Origin: Methanomassiliicoccales archaeon
Lineage (GTDB): Archaea > Thermoplasmatota > Thermoplasmata > Methanomassiliicoccales > UBA472
DNA length: 64,000 bases
Reading direction: 5' to 3'
NCBI GenBank assembly: GCA_013415865.1
Contig: CP058896.1
Span: 203,957-267,956 of the forward strand
The notes beneath the pieces were generated by a model. That model worked only from the letters and a program-made list of their open reading frames with translations, was not told where the DNA came from and did no database searches. Positions 23,536 through 32,586 of the stretch are shown here, in pieces. Every line of letters begins with the position of its first letter. Within the stretch, counting starts at the first letter, position 1. The translations under genes and the position numbers were made by a program.

Positions 23536-24613
23536 AAGCTCGGTCATACCGTTCGGGCCACAACATTCGGCCTTCTTGGAACCACTCCATCTTCGATTGG
23601 ACATCGAGGAGGAGGTGGTGGTCGGGGCTGAGATCTCATACGGTTATAACCACAGAGGGATGGAACATGCTCTGGCCCAGGATTTCAGGCGTTCGCAGTT
23701 CTTATGCGAAAGAGTGTGTGGGATATGCTCATTCCACCACTCCTCGGCATATGTCCAGGCGATGGAGCGCCTTTATGGCATCGAACCACCGGAAAGGGCG
23801 AAGCTGATGCGGATGATCATGATGGAGGCCCAGAGGTTGACAAGCCACCTTTTGGCGCTCGGCCATATCGCAGAGACGGTCGGTTATGAGAACCTCTTCA
23901 TGCAGTTCTTCCGCGAAAGGGAGGAGGTCATGATGCTCGTGAACAGGGTCTCCGGAGGCAGAGTGCATTATTCAATGAACGCGATCGGGGGGTTGAGGAA
24001 GGACGTTCCATACGAATCGCTGAAGGACATAGAATCAACATTGGACAGGCTCGAGCCCAGGCTGATCGAGCTGCAGAGGATCGTAAGAAAGGATACAACA
24101 CTGCGTAAAAGATTGATAGGAGTGGGGGTCCTGTCAAAGGAGGCGGCATTCGACTGGTGCACGGTAGGACCTACCGCCCGCGGCAGCGGGCTCCCTCATG
24201 ATATAAGGCTGACAGGGTTCGATGGATATGGTGTCGACGGGGTCCGCTTCAGCCCGATATCCTATGAGGAGGGCGATTGCTATGCCCGTACAATGGTGCG
24301 CATGGACGAGGTCATTCAGTCTGTCTACCTTATGAGACAGGGAATCAACCTGATGAGGGACGGCCCATATGCAACGACCGTCAAGGGAAACCCCCCTTCC
24401 GCAGATGCCTACGGGAGGGTAGAGGCTCCGCGAGGGGAGCTGATGTATTGGATAAGAGGAAAGAACGAGGTCCAGCTTGATAGGGTCAAGCTCAGGACCC
24501 CTGCCCTGGTCAACATCCCTGCCGTTACGGCCATGATCAAGGGGGCCAGGGTCGCTGATGTGGCACCGATAACCATTTCGGTGGACCCATGCATCTGCTG
24601 CACGGACAGGTGA
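23528..24613 (+). CDS. echE: Energy-converting hydrogenase large subunit EchE ([NiFe] site)
   Basis: 361 aa. Both nickel-iron motifs are intact: ERVCGICSFHH (about residues 60-70) and DPCICCTDR at the extreme C-terminus. Because the protein ends three residues after the last ligand, no C-terminal peptide is available for removal by a maturation protease, as is known for some Ech enzymes. It therefore is a true hydrogenase and not an Fpo/NuoD protein, which lacks these cysteines. It oxidises or evolves H2 with ferredoxin on the cytoplasmic side. Starts 8 nt before the echD stop. Confidence 0.95.
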   Translation: MPRSSVIPFGPQHSAFLEPLHLRLDIEEEVVVGAEISYGYNHRGMEHALAQDFRRSQFLCERVCGICSFHHSSAYVQAMERLYGIEPPERAKLMRMIMMEAQRLTSHLLALGHIAETVGYENLFMQFFREREEVMMLVNRVSGGRVHYSMNAIGGLRKDVPYESLKDIESTLDRLEPRLIELQRIVRKDTTLRKRLIGVGVLSKEAAFDWCTVGPTARGSGLPHDIRLTGFDGYGVDGVRFSPISYEEGDCYARTMVRMDEVIQSVYLMRQGINLMRDGPYATTVKGNPPSADAYGRVEAPRGELMYWIRGKNEVQLDRVKLRTPALVNIPAVTAMIKGARVADVAPITISVDPCICCTDR

Positions 24614-24617
24614 TCCT

Positions 24618-25019
24618 TTGTCGATGATCATCTCCAGCCTTAGGAACCTCTTGTCCCGTCCATATACTGTCAGATATCCGTATGAGGATGCTCGGATACC
24701 TCCGAACAACCGGGGCAGGGTCGTATGGGATATGGAGAGATGCATATGGTGCCGACTTTGCGAGAAGAACTGTCCGACCAAGGCCATTTCCACGGACAAG
24801 CAGGCCAAGACCCAGAGCATCAATCGCGTGAGATGCATACAATGCAGAACATGCGTCGATATCTGCCCGACAAACACCATCGCCATGGAGCCAGGATATC
24901 CAGAGCCTGGCCCCGTGAGGGAGATACACATCTATGCGGTCGGTATGAAAAGGCATGAATATACTATCACCTCGATGCCCCCGAGCGAGAGGGACGAGAA
25001 GAGACTGAGGAGGAAGTGA
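24618..25019 (+). CDS. echF: Energy-converting hydrogenase ferredoxin subunit EchF (NuoI-like)
   Basis: 133 aa with two [4Fe-4S] motifs, CIWCRLCEKNCPTKAI and CIQCRTCVDICPTNTI (about residues 42-86). It receives electrons from soluble ferredoxin. The start may be TTG 24618 or ATG 24624; both are within 11 nt of the echE stop. The C-terminus is highly charged (PPSERDEKRLRRK). The last codons carry GAGGAGGAAG, which serves as the ribosome site of the next gene. Confidence 0.92.
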   Translation: MSMIISSLRNLLSRPYTVRYPYEDARIPPNNRGRVVWDMERCIWCRLCEKNCPTKAISTDKQAKTQSINRVRCIQCRTCVDICPTNTIAMEPGYPEPGPVREIHIYAVGMKRHEYTITSMPPSERDEKRLRRK

Positions 25020-25020
25020 G

Positions 25021-25353
25021 ATGCCCTCGGGTCTGGAGATCTAGGAGTTCACTGAGCTTGTAAAATATATCTCGTTCTTTTTCAGCGTCATCGGGGTCGC
25101 AACGGTCTCTTTTGGGGGAGCAAGGGCCATCTATCAGATATTTGAGAGATGGACCAAGAAACAGGCCATTGATGTCCATGGTGTCAAGGTCGGGTTCGTC
25201 CAGCTTATCATCCTCGGTCTGGACTTTTTCATCGCCGCGGATATACTCATGTCATTCATTGCACCGACCTTGGACGATCTCGTACTTCTTGGGACCGTCG
25301 TTGGTATCAGGACCGTATTGAGCTTCTTCCTTTCGCGGGAGACGAAGGAATAG
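25021..25353 (+). CDS. DUF1622-type membrane protein with an in-frame TAG at codon 8
   Basis: 110 aa if TAG at 25042-25044 is translated: MPSGLEI, then the amber residue, then EFTELVKYISFFFSVIGV and three hydrophobic segments (ISFFFSVIGVATVSFGGA, VGFVQLIILGLDFFIAADIL, LDDLVLLGTVVGIRTVLSFF) typical of DUF1622. The ATG sits directly behind a perfect ribosome site (GAGGAGGAAG) and one base after the echF stop. Downstream of the TAG there is no ATG, GTG or TTG before the middle of the protein, so reinitiation cannot produce the domain. It ends at TAG 25351, with TGA three codons on. It may be an accessory membrane subunit of Ech or simply co-transcribed. Confidence 0.78.
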
Positions 25354-25618
25354 CAAGGCCGATGACGCCCTCATGATCATATTGTACTCGTCATAGGACC
25401 TTCCTGATGGATCTTTCATGTTTTGTCAATCGCGCTTCCTTGATATCATGGCTTGTCCTTGTCAGGGGGCAGTCAGTTCTATATGATCGGCCACTATCGA
25501 TATTCTATAGGGGAGTCATTCTACCTAGTTTTATAGAAGATCCCTAAGATGGTTAATTTCTAAATTGCTCCTGTTTTGAATTATTTTTCTTGCAAAACCT
25601 ACTTCATGATCTACTTCA

Positions 25619-26362
25619 TCAACGGTCGGAAATTTCCCTCAGACCAGAGAGCCCCCTGAGCTCTCCCAAGGGGAGCAACCCGATGTCAGAACAACCATAG
25701 ACCTTGGCCCTGCCGATATCCAAATGGGCCAGCACAGGGGAGATCGTTCTTCCACCATATCCCGATGTGTAATCCGTGCCTGGCGCCAACGGAGAAAAGG
25801 CCGGCAGTACGACGATCCTTTCCTTCTCAAGATGAAGGAAGCAAGGTAGCCTGACATTGGCCCGCACCTCATCGAAGACCTTCACGGAGGGGTGTTCATG
25901 CCCGATGACAAGCGGCCTTGAATCAGTGGGGGTGTGACCATGCATCAGTGTTATACCGCCTATGATGAACCTTTCCTCCACATTTATGCCGAGCTTAAAG
26001 GCGATGTTCGGAAGGTAATTATCATGGTTACCTCGGGCAACATTGACCTCGCTCGATTCCTTGAGCAGCGAGAGGATGGATCGTACCTCTGCCAGCTCTT
26101 GGCCAACATTCCTTGAGAATTCATGTTTCAGGTCGCCAAGGATGACAACCCTTTTAGGCGAGTACCTATCGATGATCTCGATCAGCGCCTCCCTCATGTT
26201 GTCGGTCTGGAACCTTGGAAGATGAAGGCCGTCCGCCTCCAGGGCGCTCTCCAACCCTATATGCAGATCGGCGATAACTATGGTCGCCTCATGCTCGAGC
26301 CAAAGACACCGGTCATTTGTGATCCTCGCTCCGGGAAAGACCTGATGCGTCCTCATGGGCAC
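25619..26362 (-). CDS. Metallophosphoesterase (calcineurin-like)
   Basis: 247 aa. All five phosphoesterase motifs are visible: ADLHIGLESAL (DxH), VILGDLKHEF (GDxxH-like), ARGNHDNYLP (GNHD), LMHGHTP and IGHEHPSV. It resembles the archaeal MJ0037-type phosphoesterases, which bind two metals and act on phosphodiesters; the substrate is unknown. The gene stands alone on the minus strand with no TATA signal that I can separate from background. Confidence 0.85.
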   Translation of the reverse strand: MPMRTHQVFPGARITNDRCLWLEHEATIVIADLHIGLESALEADGLHLPRFQTDNMREALIEIIDRYSPKRVVILGDLKHEFSRNVGQELAEVRSILSLLKESSEVNVARGNHDNYLPNIAFKLGINVEERFIIGGITLMHGHTPTDSRPLVIGHEHPSVKVFDEVRANVRLPCFLHLEKERIVVLPAFSPLAPGTDYTSGYGGRTISPVLAHLDIGRAKVYGCSDIGLLPLGELRGLSGLREISDR

Positions 26363-26574
26363 CTACCGATATGATATAAAGCAGCATCTTCAATGATTGT
26401 ATCGGTACTTTCTGTTCTGTAGAACGATCTAGATGACCTCATATCGAAGAATCGACCTCTGGCGTTAATGGAACAATCATACTGAGATCATAGGCCATTC
26501 GAATCAAAATTGATAGCGAGCCCTAAGGGTTAATATATCGTCCTTGGAGGTTCGCTCCGGTAAGGTGCAAACTC

Positions 26575-26925
26575 ATGCAGGCACTCGAAACTTCGAAGCT
26601 CATTACAGAGGAATACTCAGCGAAGATAATCCTTGCGACAATGGGCCGACCAAGGAATGCTTTTGAGTTGAGCGAGAAGCTTGGGATACCCATAGCGGCA
26701 TGCTACCGCAAGATCAAGGTCCTTGAGAAAGCAGGAATGATCTATTGTTGCGAGAGAAGATTGACGCAGGCAGGAAAGCGCATCTCGATGTATAAATCGC
26801 GGGTCAGGAACGCACAGATAATAGTCGAAAGGAACAGGCTCAGCGCCAAGATAGAAATGGTGGACGGCACTTCCACCGTGGCATCCTATGAGATGAACCT
26901 TTTCGCCGATGTGGCCGTTCCATGA
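26575..26925 (+). CDS. Winged-helix transcriptional regulator
   Basis: 116 aa. An ArsR/MarR-like winged helix is seen in SAKIILATMGRPRNAFELSEKLGIPIAACYRKIKVLEKAGMIYC (about residues 20-62), followed by a short beta region and a C-terminal domain of about 40 residues. No metal-binding cysteines typical of ArsR sensors occur apart from the CC in IYCCERR. TTAATATATCG near 26530 is a candidate TATA box. The next gene is a universal stress protein on the same strand, 100 nt downstream. Confidence 0.75.
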   Translation: MQALETSKLITEEYSAKIILATMGRPRNAFELSEKLGIPIAACYRKIKVLEKAGMIYCCERRLTQAGKRISMYKSRVRNAQIIVERNRLSAKIEMVDGTSTVASYEMNLFADVAVP

Positions 26926-27024
26926 AACGATATCCTTGATGAACATGATGATGGGCCAAGTGGCCTGTCGATTCATTTCTTCATGTCATATTATTATACC
27001 TTGACCTGCATAATGTTCCAATAG

Positions 27025-27849
27025 ATGTTGTTCGACAAGGTCCTTATACCGGTCGACCTGAGCGATGCTTCTGTCGGTCAGGTCGATTGCATCGTAGGGA
27101 TGAGGCATTATGGCCTCAAGGAGGCCGTTCTCTATTATGCGATAGACGTGGGAGACGCCCCGACCCAGGACGAGAGGTCGAAGCTTGAGGCGTTGGCAGA
27201 AAAATTTTCCTCTGCGGATATCCCGGTCAAGGTCGTGACCGAGGTGGGCAAACCGTCAACAATGATCCTGAAGGCGGCAAAGAAGGAAAAGGCGACCATG
27301 ATAGCCATGGCATCTTCGGGGAAATCGAAGAAAAGGGAACTTGTCGTGGGCTCGGTCTCTCTGGAGGTCGTAAGGAGGTCAAAGGTCCCTGTACTGATAG
27401 GCAAGTTCGAAGGGGGCCTTTCCCACAAGGTCGAGAAATGCCCTTTTCTGCTGGAGAGCGTTCTAATATCTATGGACCTCGGTCCAAGCACCAAGATTCT
27501 GATGCAGACCTTCAAAGAGATCGATGCTGCTGGTTGCAAGAAGGCGGTCCTATTTCATGTGGTCCAGAGCGCCAAATACAGCGTCGAGGACGATGTGAAG
27601 TTCCAGCAGGTCAAGGAAGACCTGCTTAAATGGAAAGAGGGCCATAAAGGGACGAGCGAGCTCGATACCCACCTACATTATGGAACGCCCGCATACAATA
27701 TCCTTGAGGCGGCCAGAGAGTTCGATTCGACCCTCATCATCATGGGAAATGTCGGTAAAGGGCTGCTGCACTCGATGACGCTAGGTTCGGTCTCTGACGA
27801 GGTATTGAGGAAGTCGCCTGTTCACGTCCTCATTGTCCCGGTCAGATGA
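27025..27849 (+). CDS. Universal stress protein with two Usp domains
   Basis: 274 aa made of two tandem UspA domains. Each ends in the ATP-binding pattern G-x2-G-x9-G(S): first ASSGKSKKRELVVGSVS (about residues 92-108), second MGNVGKGLLHSMTLGSVS (about 240-257), each followed by a VPVLI/VHVLIV strand. The opening MLFDKVLIPVDLSDAS is typical. Probably an ATP-binding stress or regulatory protein. It stops one base before the convergent aldehyde dehydrogenase. Confidence 0.88.
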   Translation: MLFDKVLIPVDLSDASVGQVDCIVGMRHYGLKEAVLYYAIDVGDAPTQDERSKLEALAEKFSSADIPVKVVTEVGKPSTMILKAAKKEKATMIAMASSGKSKKRELVVGSVSLEVVRRSKVPVLIGKFEGGLSHKVEKCPFLLESVLISMDLGPSTKILMQTFKEIDAAGCKKAVLFHVVQSAKYSVEDDVKFQQVKEDLLKWKEGHKGTSELDTHLHYGTPAYNILEAAREFDSTLIIMGNVGKGLLHSMTLGSVSDEVLRKSPVHVLIVPVR

Positions 27850-29436
27850 TCATTGGATGGTCCGGGCGTGTTGCCTCATGAACTGTGTGAGATAAAGTGC
27901 GGTCCCCGTGCCCTTGCCCGTGCTTCCAGATGCCTTCCAACCGCAGAACGGCTGAGAACCGACCATCGCTCCGGTCGTAGCACCCCTTGCTCTGTTCGCA
28001 TAGCATACGCCGGCCTCTATGTTGTCAAAGAAGTATTCGATCTCCGACCGCTCGGTCGAATATATCCCCGCCGTGAGACCGAAGTCCACATCATTGGCCT
28101 TCCTAAGGGCCTCTTCCAGGGACCTTACTCTCTGCACGCATAATATCGGAAGGAAGAGCTCGTTCTTCAGCAGGAAATGGTCCTCATGCAGGCCGGTGAC
28201 TATTGTGGGGGCCACATAATAGCCTTTTAGGCCAGGCACCTCTATCTTCTTTCCGCCGCAATGCACCTTTCCATCCTTTCGCGCCATCTCCACGTATCTC
28301 TCATAATCTTGGACGGCCTTGGCATGAATGACAGGGCCGGAATAGGTGTCCGCCTTCCTCGGGTCGCCGAACCTGAGGGATTCTGTCCTGCGTACGAGCC
28401 GGCCTACGAGATCATCGAAGATCTCCTCATGAACGTATGCTCTGGAGCAGGCGGAGCATTTCTGACCAGAATAACTGAACGCCGAGTGAGCTATGCCCCT
28501 GACGGCCTTTTCGAGGTCCGCGGACGGCATGACCACCGCGGGATTCTTCCCTCCCATCTCCGCGATGACCGGCACAGGGTATCTCCTCAATGACCTTTTG
28601 ATCAGGTCAAAGCCCACTTCCTTTGATCCAGTGAAGACGAATCCGGATATTTCGGGGTGAGCTGTCAATCTGCCTCCTACCTCGGCCCCTCCTCCGGTGA
28701 CGACGTTCATGACACCTGGGGGCAGCCCCGCTCTCTCCAATATGTCATAGTAGAGGTAAGGCATCAAAGGGGCCGGCGACGCTGGTTTGACGACGACGGT
28801 GTTCCCCGTGACCATAGCCCCTGTCATCATGCCACAGCTTATGGCCAATGGGAAATTGAATGGGCATATGACGGCCCAGACGCCATATGGCCTCAGGACG
28901 CTCTGGGACCGTTCGTCCTCATAGGCCCTGGGGGTCTCATTTGAAAAGCCGTTGTTCTCCTTCATGCATCCCACATAGTATCGCACGAAATCGATGGCCT
29001 CGTCCACCTCGGCTATGGCCTCGTGCCTGTTCTTACCATTGTCATAGGTTATCGCCGCAGCAAGTCTGAACCTTTCCTCATCCATGATGTCAGCGGCCTT
29101 TGTGAATATCCCCAACCTTGTCTCGAGATCGGCCCTCGACCAGTCGCTGAAGGCCCTTTTTGCGGCATCGACGGCCGCGTCGACATCCTCCGCGCTCCCC
29201 CTTGGGAATCTTCCAACAATGATGTTCTCATCGATGGGGGAGCGGTCATCGAAGTGCGATCTGCCCGTGATCCTTTGGCCATCGATGACAAGCGGGTATT
29301 GCTTTGGACCCAAGGCCAGGTCCTTGGTCATGATCTCGATCTCGCCCTCGTAGCGAAGGTCGTACAATCTCGCCTGCCCGTCCCTGACCATGTTGTGATA
29401 GGTGTTGACGTTCCGGAACACCATGAGGTCCACCAA
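27850..29436 (-). CDS. Aldehyde dehydrogenase, delta-1-pyrroline-5-carboxylate dehydrogenase-like
   Basis: 528 aa. Catalytic Cys in YSGQKCSACSRAYV (about residues 330-343) and the base Glu in VIAEMGGKNPAVV; the N-terminal NTYHNMVRDGQARLYDL and YVGCMKENNGF plus terminal QPFCGWKASGSTGKGTG follow the PruA/P5C dehydrogenase branch. Such enzymes oxidise glutamate semialdehyde to glutamate with NAD+. No proline dehydrogenase gene is nearby, so another semialdehyde substrate is possible. A longer-than-usual N-terminus is compatible with the family. ATG at 29436; the downstream neighbour on the opposite strand ends at the next base. Confidence 0.82.
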   Translation of the reverse strand: MVDLMVFRNVNTYHNMVRDGQARLYDLRYEGEIEIMTKDLALGPKQYPLVIDGQRITGRSHFDDRSPIDENIIVGRFPRGSAEDVDAAVDAAKRAFSDWSRADLETRLGIFTKAADIMDEERFRLAAAITYDNGKNRHEAIAEVDEAIDFVRYYVGCMKENNGFSNETPRAYEDERSQSVLRPYGVWAVICPFNFPLAISCGMMTGAMVTGNTVVVKPASPAPLMPYLYYDILERAGLPPGVMNVVTGGGAEVGGRLTAHPEISGFVFTGSKEVGFDLIKRSLRRYPVPVIAEMGGKNPAVVMPSADLEKAVRGIAHSAFSYSGQKCSACSRAYVHEEIFDDLVGRLVRRTESLRFGDPRKADTYSGPVIHAKAVQDYERYVEMARKDGKVHCGGKKIEVPGLKGYYVAPTIVTGLHEDHFLLKNELFLPILCVQRVRSLEEALRKANDVDFGLTAGIYSTERSEIEYFFDNIEAGVCYANRARGATTGAMVGSQPFCGWKASGSTGKGTGTALYLTQFMRQHARTIQ

Positions 29437-29479
29437 GCTCTTACAGGAAGCTCGAGATAGATAATCCCTTGGGAAGGCA

Positions 29480-30697
29480 TTATTTGGCCATCACTTCCTT
29501 GTATAATTTCTCCACCTTCGTAAGTATGGTATCAGGCGAGTATCTGGACAATACTATTCTTCCATGCGCCCTCATCTCGTTGGCCTTGACCTTATCATAT
29601 AATACCGTCTCAAGCTTTTCCGCAAGGTCCCTGGCATCTCCAGAGCGGAATGAGAGGCATGCCTCCTCCAATATCCTGCTGGAGGGCCCCTTGTCCGAGA
29701 CCACAAGGGGGACATTGAAGGCCAACGACTCGAGGAGCGTCCTCGCGAACGGCTCCGGCCATAATGCAGGGTGGACAAAAACATCGGCCAATGCATAATA
29801 TCTCGCTATCTCCTCTTGAGGAAGGAAACCTGGAAAGACGACCCTGTCCCCGACCCCCAGCTTAACGGCAAGTTCCTTCAATTGTTCGGTATAATCGCCC
29901 TTCCCTACCAGATAAAGCACGATGTCCTTCCTGTCGATGATAGAGAGCGACTCGATCAGGACCTGCAGTCCCTTCTCGACCTCTAAACGACCAGTGTAGA
30001 TGATGTTCTTCGTGCCCTTGTGCTCGGTCCTCGGCGTTGCATTGGCCAGCCCCATCATCGCGGGGTCGAACATGTTCGGTATCACCCTGATCTTATCTGG
30101 ATCGAAGCCGGATGATACATAATATCGCTTTGTCTCCTCTGATAATGCTATGTACATATCAACATCCCTGGCATACCTTCGGAGCGCATGGAACTGGGCC
30201 CAGTGGAACGGCATGAAGGCCTTCATGGCGATCCCCCCTTTCCTTTTCATCGCGCATGCGAGCGTGTCCAAAGGAGTGCATGCGGTACATTCATCCTCCT
30301 CGAAGTTCGAAGGGTTTGTGCATACGGGGACCATATTGTTCAGCGTTGCCACGACCTTCGACCTGTTCTTTCTGGCATAAAAAACGGCCGCCGGGATCTG
30401 TTGGCAGTTGTAAACATGTATGATGTCATATCTCTTGTTCAATCCCTTCATCGCCTTGACCGCATACATGTTGAGCTGGAGAAGCACCTCCCTGCGCGGG
30501 TGGGGCAGATATCGGACGAATCCTCTTTCAGAGGTGATCTCGTCCCTGATGTCCCCGTTGAAAGCGAGCACGTCCACATTCATCCCTCTTGACCTCAGGC
30601 CCTCGACGAGAAGCCTGCAGCTGAGGGCACAGCCCCCTGTTATCCTCGGGGGGTAGTCTGGAGTTATCATCAATACAGTAGGTGCTCCTGCTTTCAT
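29480..30697 (-). CDS. Glycosyltransferase family 4
   Basis: 405 aa GT-B enzyme. N-terminal APTVLMITPDYPPRITGGCA, central NIIYTGRLEVEKGLQVLIESL (start of the donor domain, about residues 230-250), GDYTEQLKELAVKLGVGDRV and the donor-site FVHPALWPEPFARTLLESLAFNVPLV (E-x7-E motif). ATG 30697 is preferred to a start 14 codons upstream because homology begins there. Acceptor and sugar are unknown; it probably serves cell-surface glycan or N-glycan synthesis. Confidence 0.82.
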   Translation of the reverse strand: MKAGAPTVLMITPDYPPRITGGCALSCRLLVEGLRSRGMNVDVLAFNGDIRDEITSERGFVRYLPHPRREVLLQLNMYAVKAMKGLNKRYDIIHVYNCQQIPAAVFYARKNRSKVVATLNNMVPVCTNPSNFEEDECTACTPLDTLACAMKRKGGIAMKAFMPFHWAQFHALRRYARDVDMYIALSEETKRYYVSSGFDPDKIRVIPNMFDPAMMGLANATPRTEHKGTKNIIYTGRLEVEKGLQVLIESLSIIDRKDIVLYLVGKGDYTEQLKELAVKLGVGDRVVFPGFLPQEEIARYYALADVFVHPALWPEPFARTLLESLAFNVPLVVSDKGPSSRILEEACLSFRSGDARDLAEKLETVLYDKVKANEMRAHGRIVLSRYSPDTILTKVEKLYKEVMAK

Positions 30698-30835
30698 TCT
30701 TATGACCTCATTAACAACTGGCTTATAGTTATAATTCACCTTTCGGCATGGTCAGGATGAGGGCCATCAAGCATATCCAAGGAAGATATCATTAAATGTG
30801 GTTTACTTAGATATGGGGGGAAATGGGGTTTTAAT

Positions 30836-31759
30836 TTGCGTTCCATAGAGGTCTCGGGCCTTTTGAAACGATTTGGCAACATAACGGCCGTCAATAACGT
30901 TTCATTCTCGGTAGAGAAAGGAGAGTTCTTTGGGCTGTTAGGCCCGAACGGGGCAGGTAAGACGACCACCATAAGGATGATGACAGGCGTGCTGAGACCA
31001 GATGCTGGGAGCATCTATATCGAGGGGACCGATGTATTAAAACGACCTCTCGAATCAAAGATGAAGACCGGCGTCATCCCAGAGGTAGGGAATGTTTACC
31101 CTGACCTCTCGGCCAAGGAGAACATCGACCTTGTCGGCAGGTTCTATGGGCTCTCGGCCGAGAAAAGGAGATCGAGGGCCGAGGAGCTGCTGAAGGACCT
31201 GGGTCTTTTGGAGCGAGGGGACGACCTTGTCCGAAGATTCTCAAAGGGGATGAAGCAAAGGGTCTCGATAGCCTGCGCGATGATCCATGAGCCGCCGGTC
31301 CTATTCCTTGATGAGCCGACAGAAGGCTTAGATGTCCAGAGCAGAAGGATGATCGTTGACCTAGTAAAAAAGATGAACGCGAAGGGGAGCACGGTCGTCC
31401 TTACGACCCATAACATAGAGGAGGCCAACCGCCTGTGCCAGCGTGTCTGCATAATAAACAAGGGATCGGTGGTCTGCATAGAGGCCCCCGAGAAGCTTAG
31501 ACGTACGTATGAAACGACCCAGACACTGGAGGTCTCTTTCGACAGAAAGATCGACCTTGGGTCGTTCTCGGCCCCGCATATATCGAAGGTGGAGATGGCG
31601 GGGGACAAGTGGCGGTTCTATACTGACGATCCCGACCTTGCCATAGAATCGGTGATGAGATTAAAGGAGGAAAAGGGCGCAAGGATACTTTCGATCACAA
31701 CCTTAGGGCCGAGCCTTGAAGATGTTTTCGTCAAGCTTACCTCATCGGGGGTGTGCTGA
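30836..31759 (+). CDS. ABC transporter ATP-binding protein (ABC-2 exporter type)
   Basis: 307 aa. Walker A GPNGAGKTTT (about residues 41-50), signature RFSKGMKQRVSIACAM (about 137-152), Walker B PVLFLDEPTEGLD and switch His in VLTTHNIEEA. A C-terminal extension of about 90 residues matches the DrrA/NodI type. The start is TTG at 30836; no ATG or GTG fits. The stop overlaps the permease ATG, so both form one exporter. Confidence 0.88.
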   Translation: MRSIEVSGLLKRFGNITAVNNVSFSVEKGEFFGLLGPNGAGKTTTIRMMTGVLRPDAGSIYIEGTDVLKRPLESKMKTGVIPEVGNVYPDLSAKENIDLVGRFYGLSAEKRRSRAEELLKDLGLLERGDDLVRRFSKGMKQRVSIACAMIHEPPVLFLDEPTEGLDVQSRRMIVDLVKKMNAKGSTVVLTTHNIEEANRLCQRVCIINKGSVVCIEAPEKLRRTYETTQTLEVSFDRKIDLGSFSAPHISKVEMAGDKWRFYTDDPDLAIESVMRLKEEKGARILSITTLGPSLEDVFVKLTSSGVC

Positions 31760-32505
31760 TGAACCTGGACGTCATGTTGCGAGGGGTCTCGGTCGTGATG
31801 CGCAAGGATGTCCGCATCTATTACAGGAAGGCCCCCGTCTTCATATTCGGTCTCATACTGCCCACATTCCTTTTCTTTGCCTTCTTCATAGGCCGCGACC
31901 TCGATATACCGACCTATTTCCCAGGGTTCCTTGCGATGTCCTTATTCTTCACGTCCTCGTCAGTGGGCCCTCTTATCGTACCATGGGAGAAGCAGACTGG
32001 GACGTTTGAGAGGCTGTTGTCCATGCCTGTGAACGTGACGACGGTCGTTCTCGGTGATGCGTTGGCTGGGGCCATCTTCGGGATGCTGATAGCAGGCATT
32101 GTTGGCATAGTAGGTATCTTCGCCTTAGGCATCGCGGTGAGCAATATCATGCTCCTCATTCTCCTTTTTGCCATTGGCAATTGCTGCTTCGCAGCTCTTG
32201 GTGTTCTCCTATCGACGTTCGGAGGGAGGGTGCCTGCGAACATCATGATGCTCGCGGCATTGGTGAGATTCCCTCTTATTTTCATCAGCGGCATCTTCGT
32301 GCCATTGAGCGAGCTGAGCGGGCCAGGGATCTACGTCGCATATTGTTCTCCATTGACCTACCTGGTAGATGGTCTGAACTACAGCCTGGACCATGGCAGC
32401 GAGCTGGGATGGGCGATATGCGTGGTGGTCCTTCTTGCATTCACAGCGCTCTTTGTGCTGGCGGCCATCAAGGTGCTCGAACGTAACCTGATGAAAGGGC
32501 TATGA
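31759..32505 (+). CDS. ABC-2 type permease
   Basis: 248 aa, six helices: FIFGLILPTFLFFAFFIG, FLAMSLFFTSSSVGPLIV, AGAIFGMLIAGIVGIVGIF, IMLLILLFAIGNCCFAALGVLL, LIFISGIFVPLSELSGPG and AICVVVLLAFTALFVLAAI. It contains the WEKQTGTFERLLSMPV loop typical of DrrB-like exporters. ATG 31759 overlaps the ATPase stop. The substrate (drug, lipid or glycan) is not apparent. Confidence 0.85.
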   Translation: MNLDVMLRGVSVVMRKDVRIYYRKAPVFIFGLILPTFLFFAFFIGRDLDIPTYFPGFLAMSLFFTSSSVGPLIVPWEKQTGTFERLLSMPVNVTTVVLGDALAGAIFGMLIAGIVGIVGIFALGIAVSNIMLLILLFAIGNCCFAALGVLLSTFGGRVPANIMMLAALVRFPLIFISGIFVPLSELSGPGIYVAYCSPLTYLVDGLNYSLDHGSELGWAICVVVLLAFTALFVLAAIKVLERNLMKGL

Positions 32506-32586
32506 TGATCGATAAAGGAGGTTCTTTCGGCGTTTTCGGTACCGACCTGATAAGGGATTAATATCGTGACGGCCAAACCCCTTCGG

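Noticed and set aside
20005..25019. Reading the hydrogenase cluster as an Fpo/Nuo-type complex
   Set aside because: EchE keeps both [NiFe] motifs (RVCGIC and DPCICC) and the six-gene order is that of Ech.
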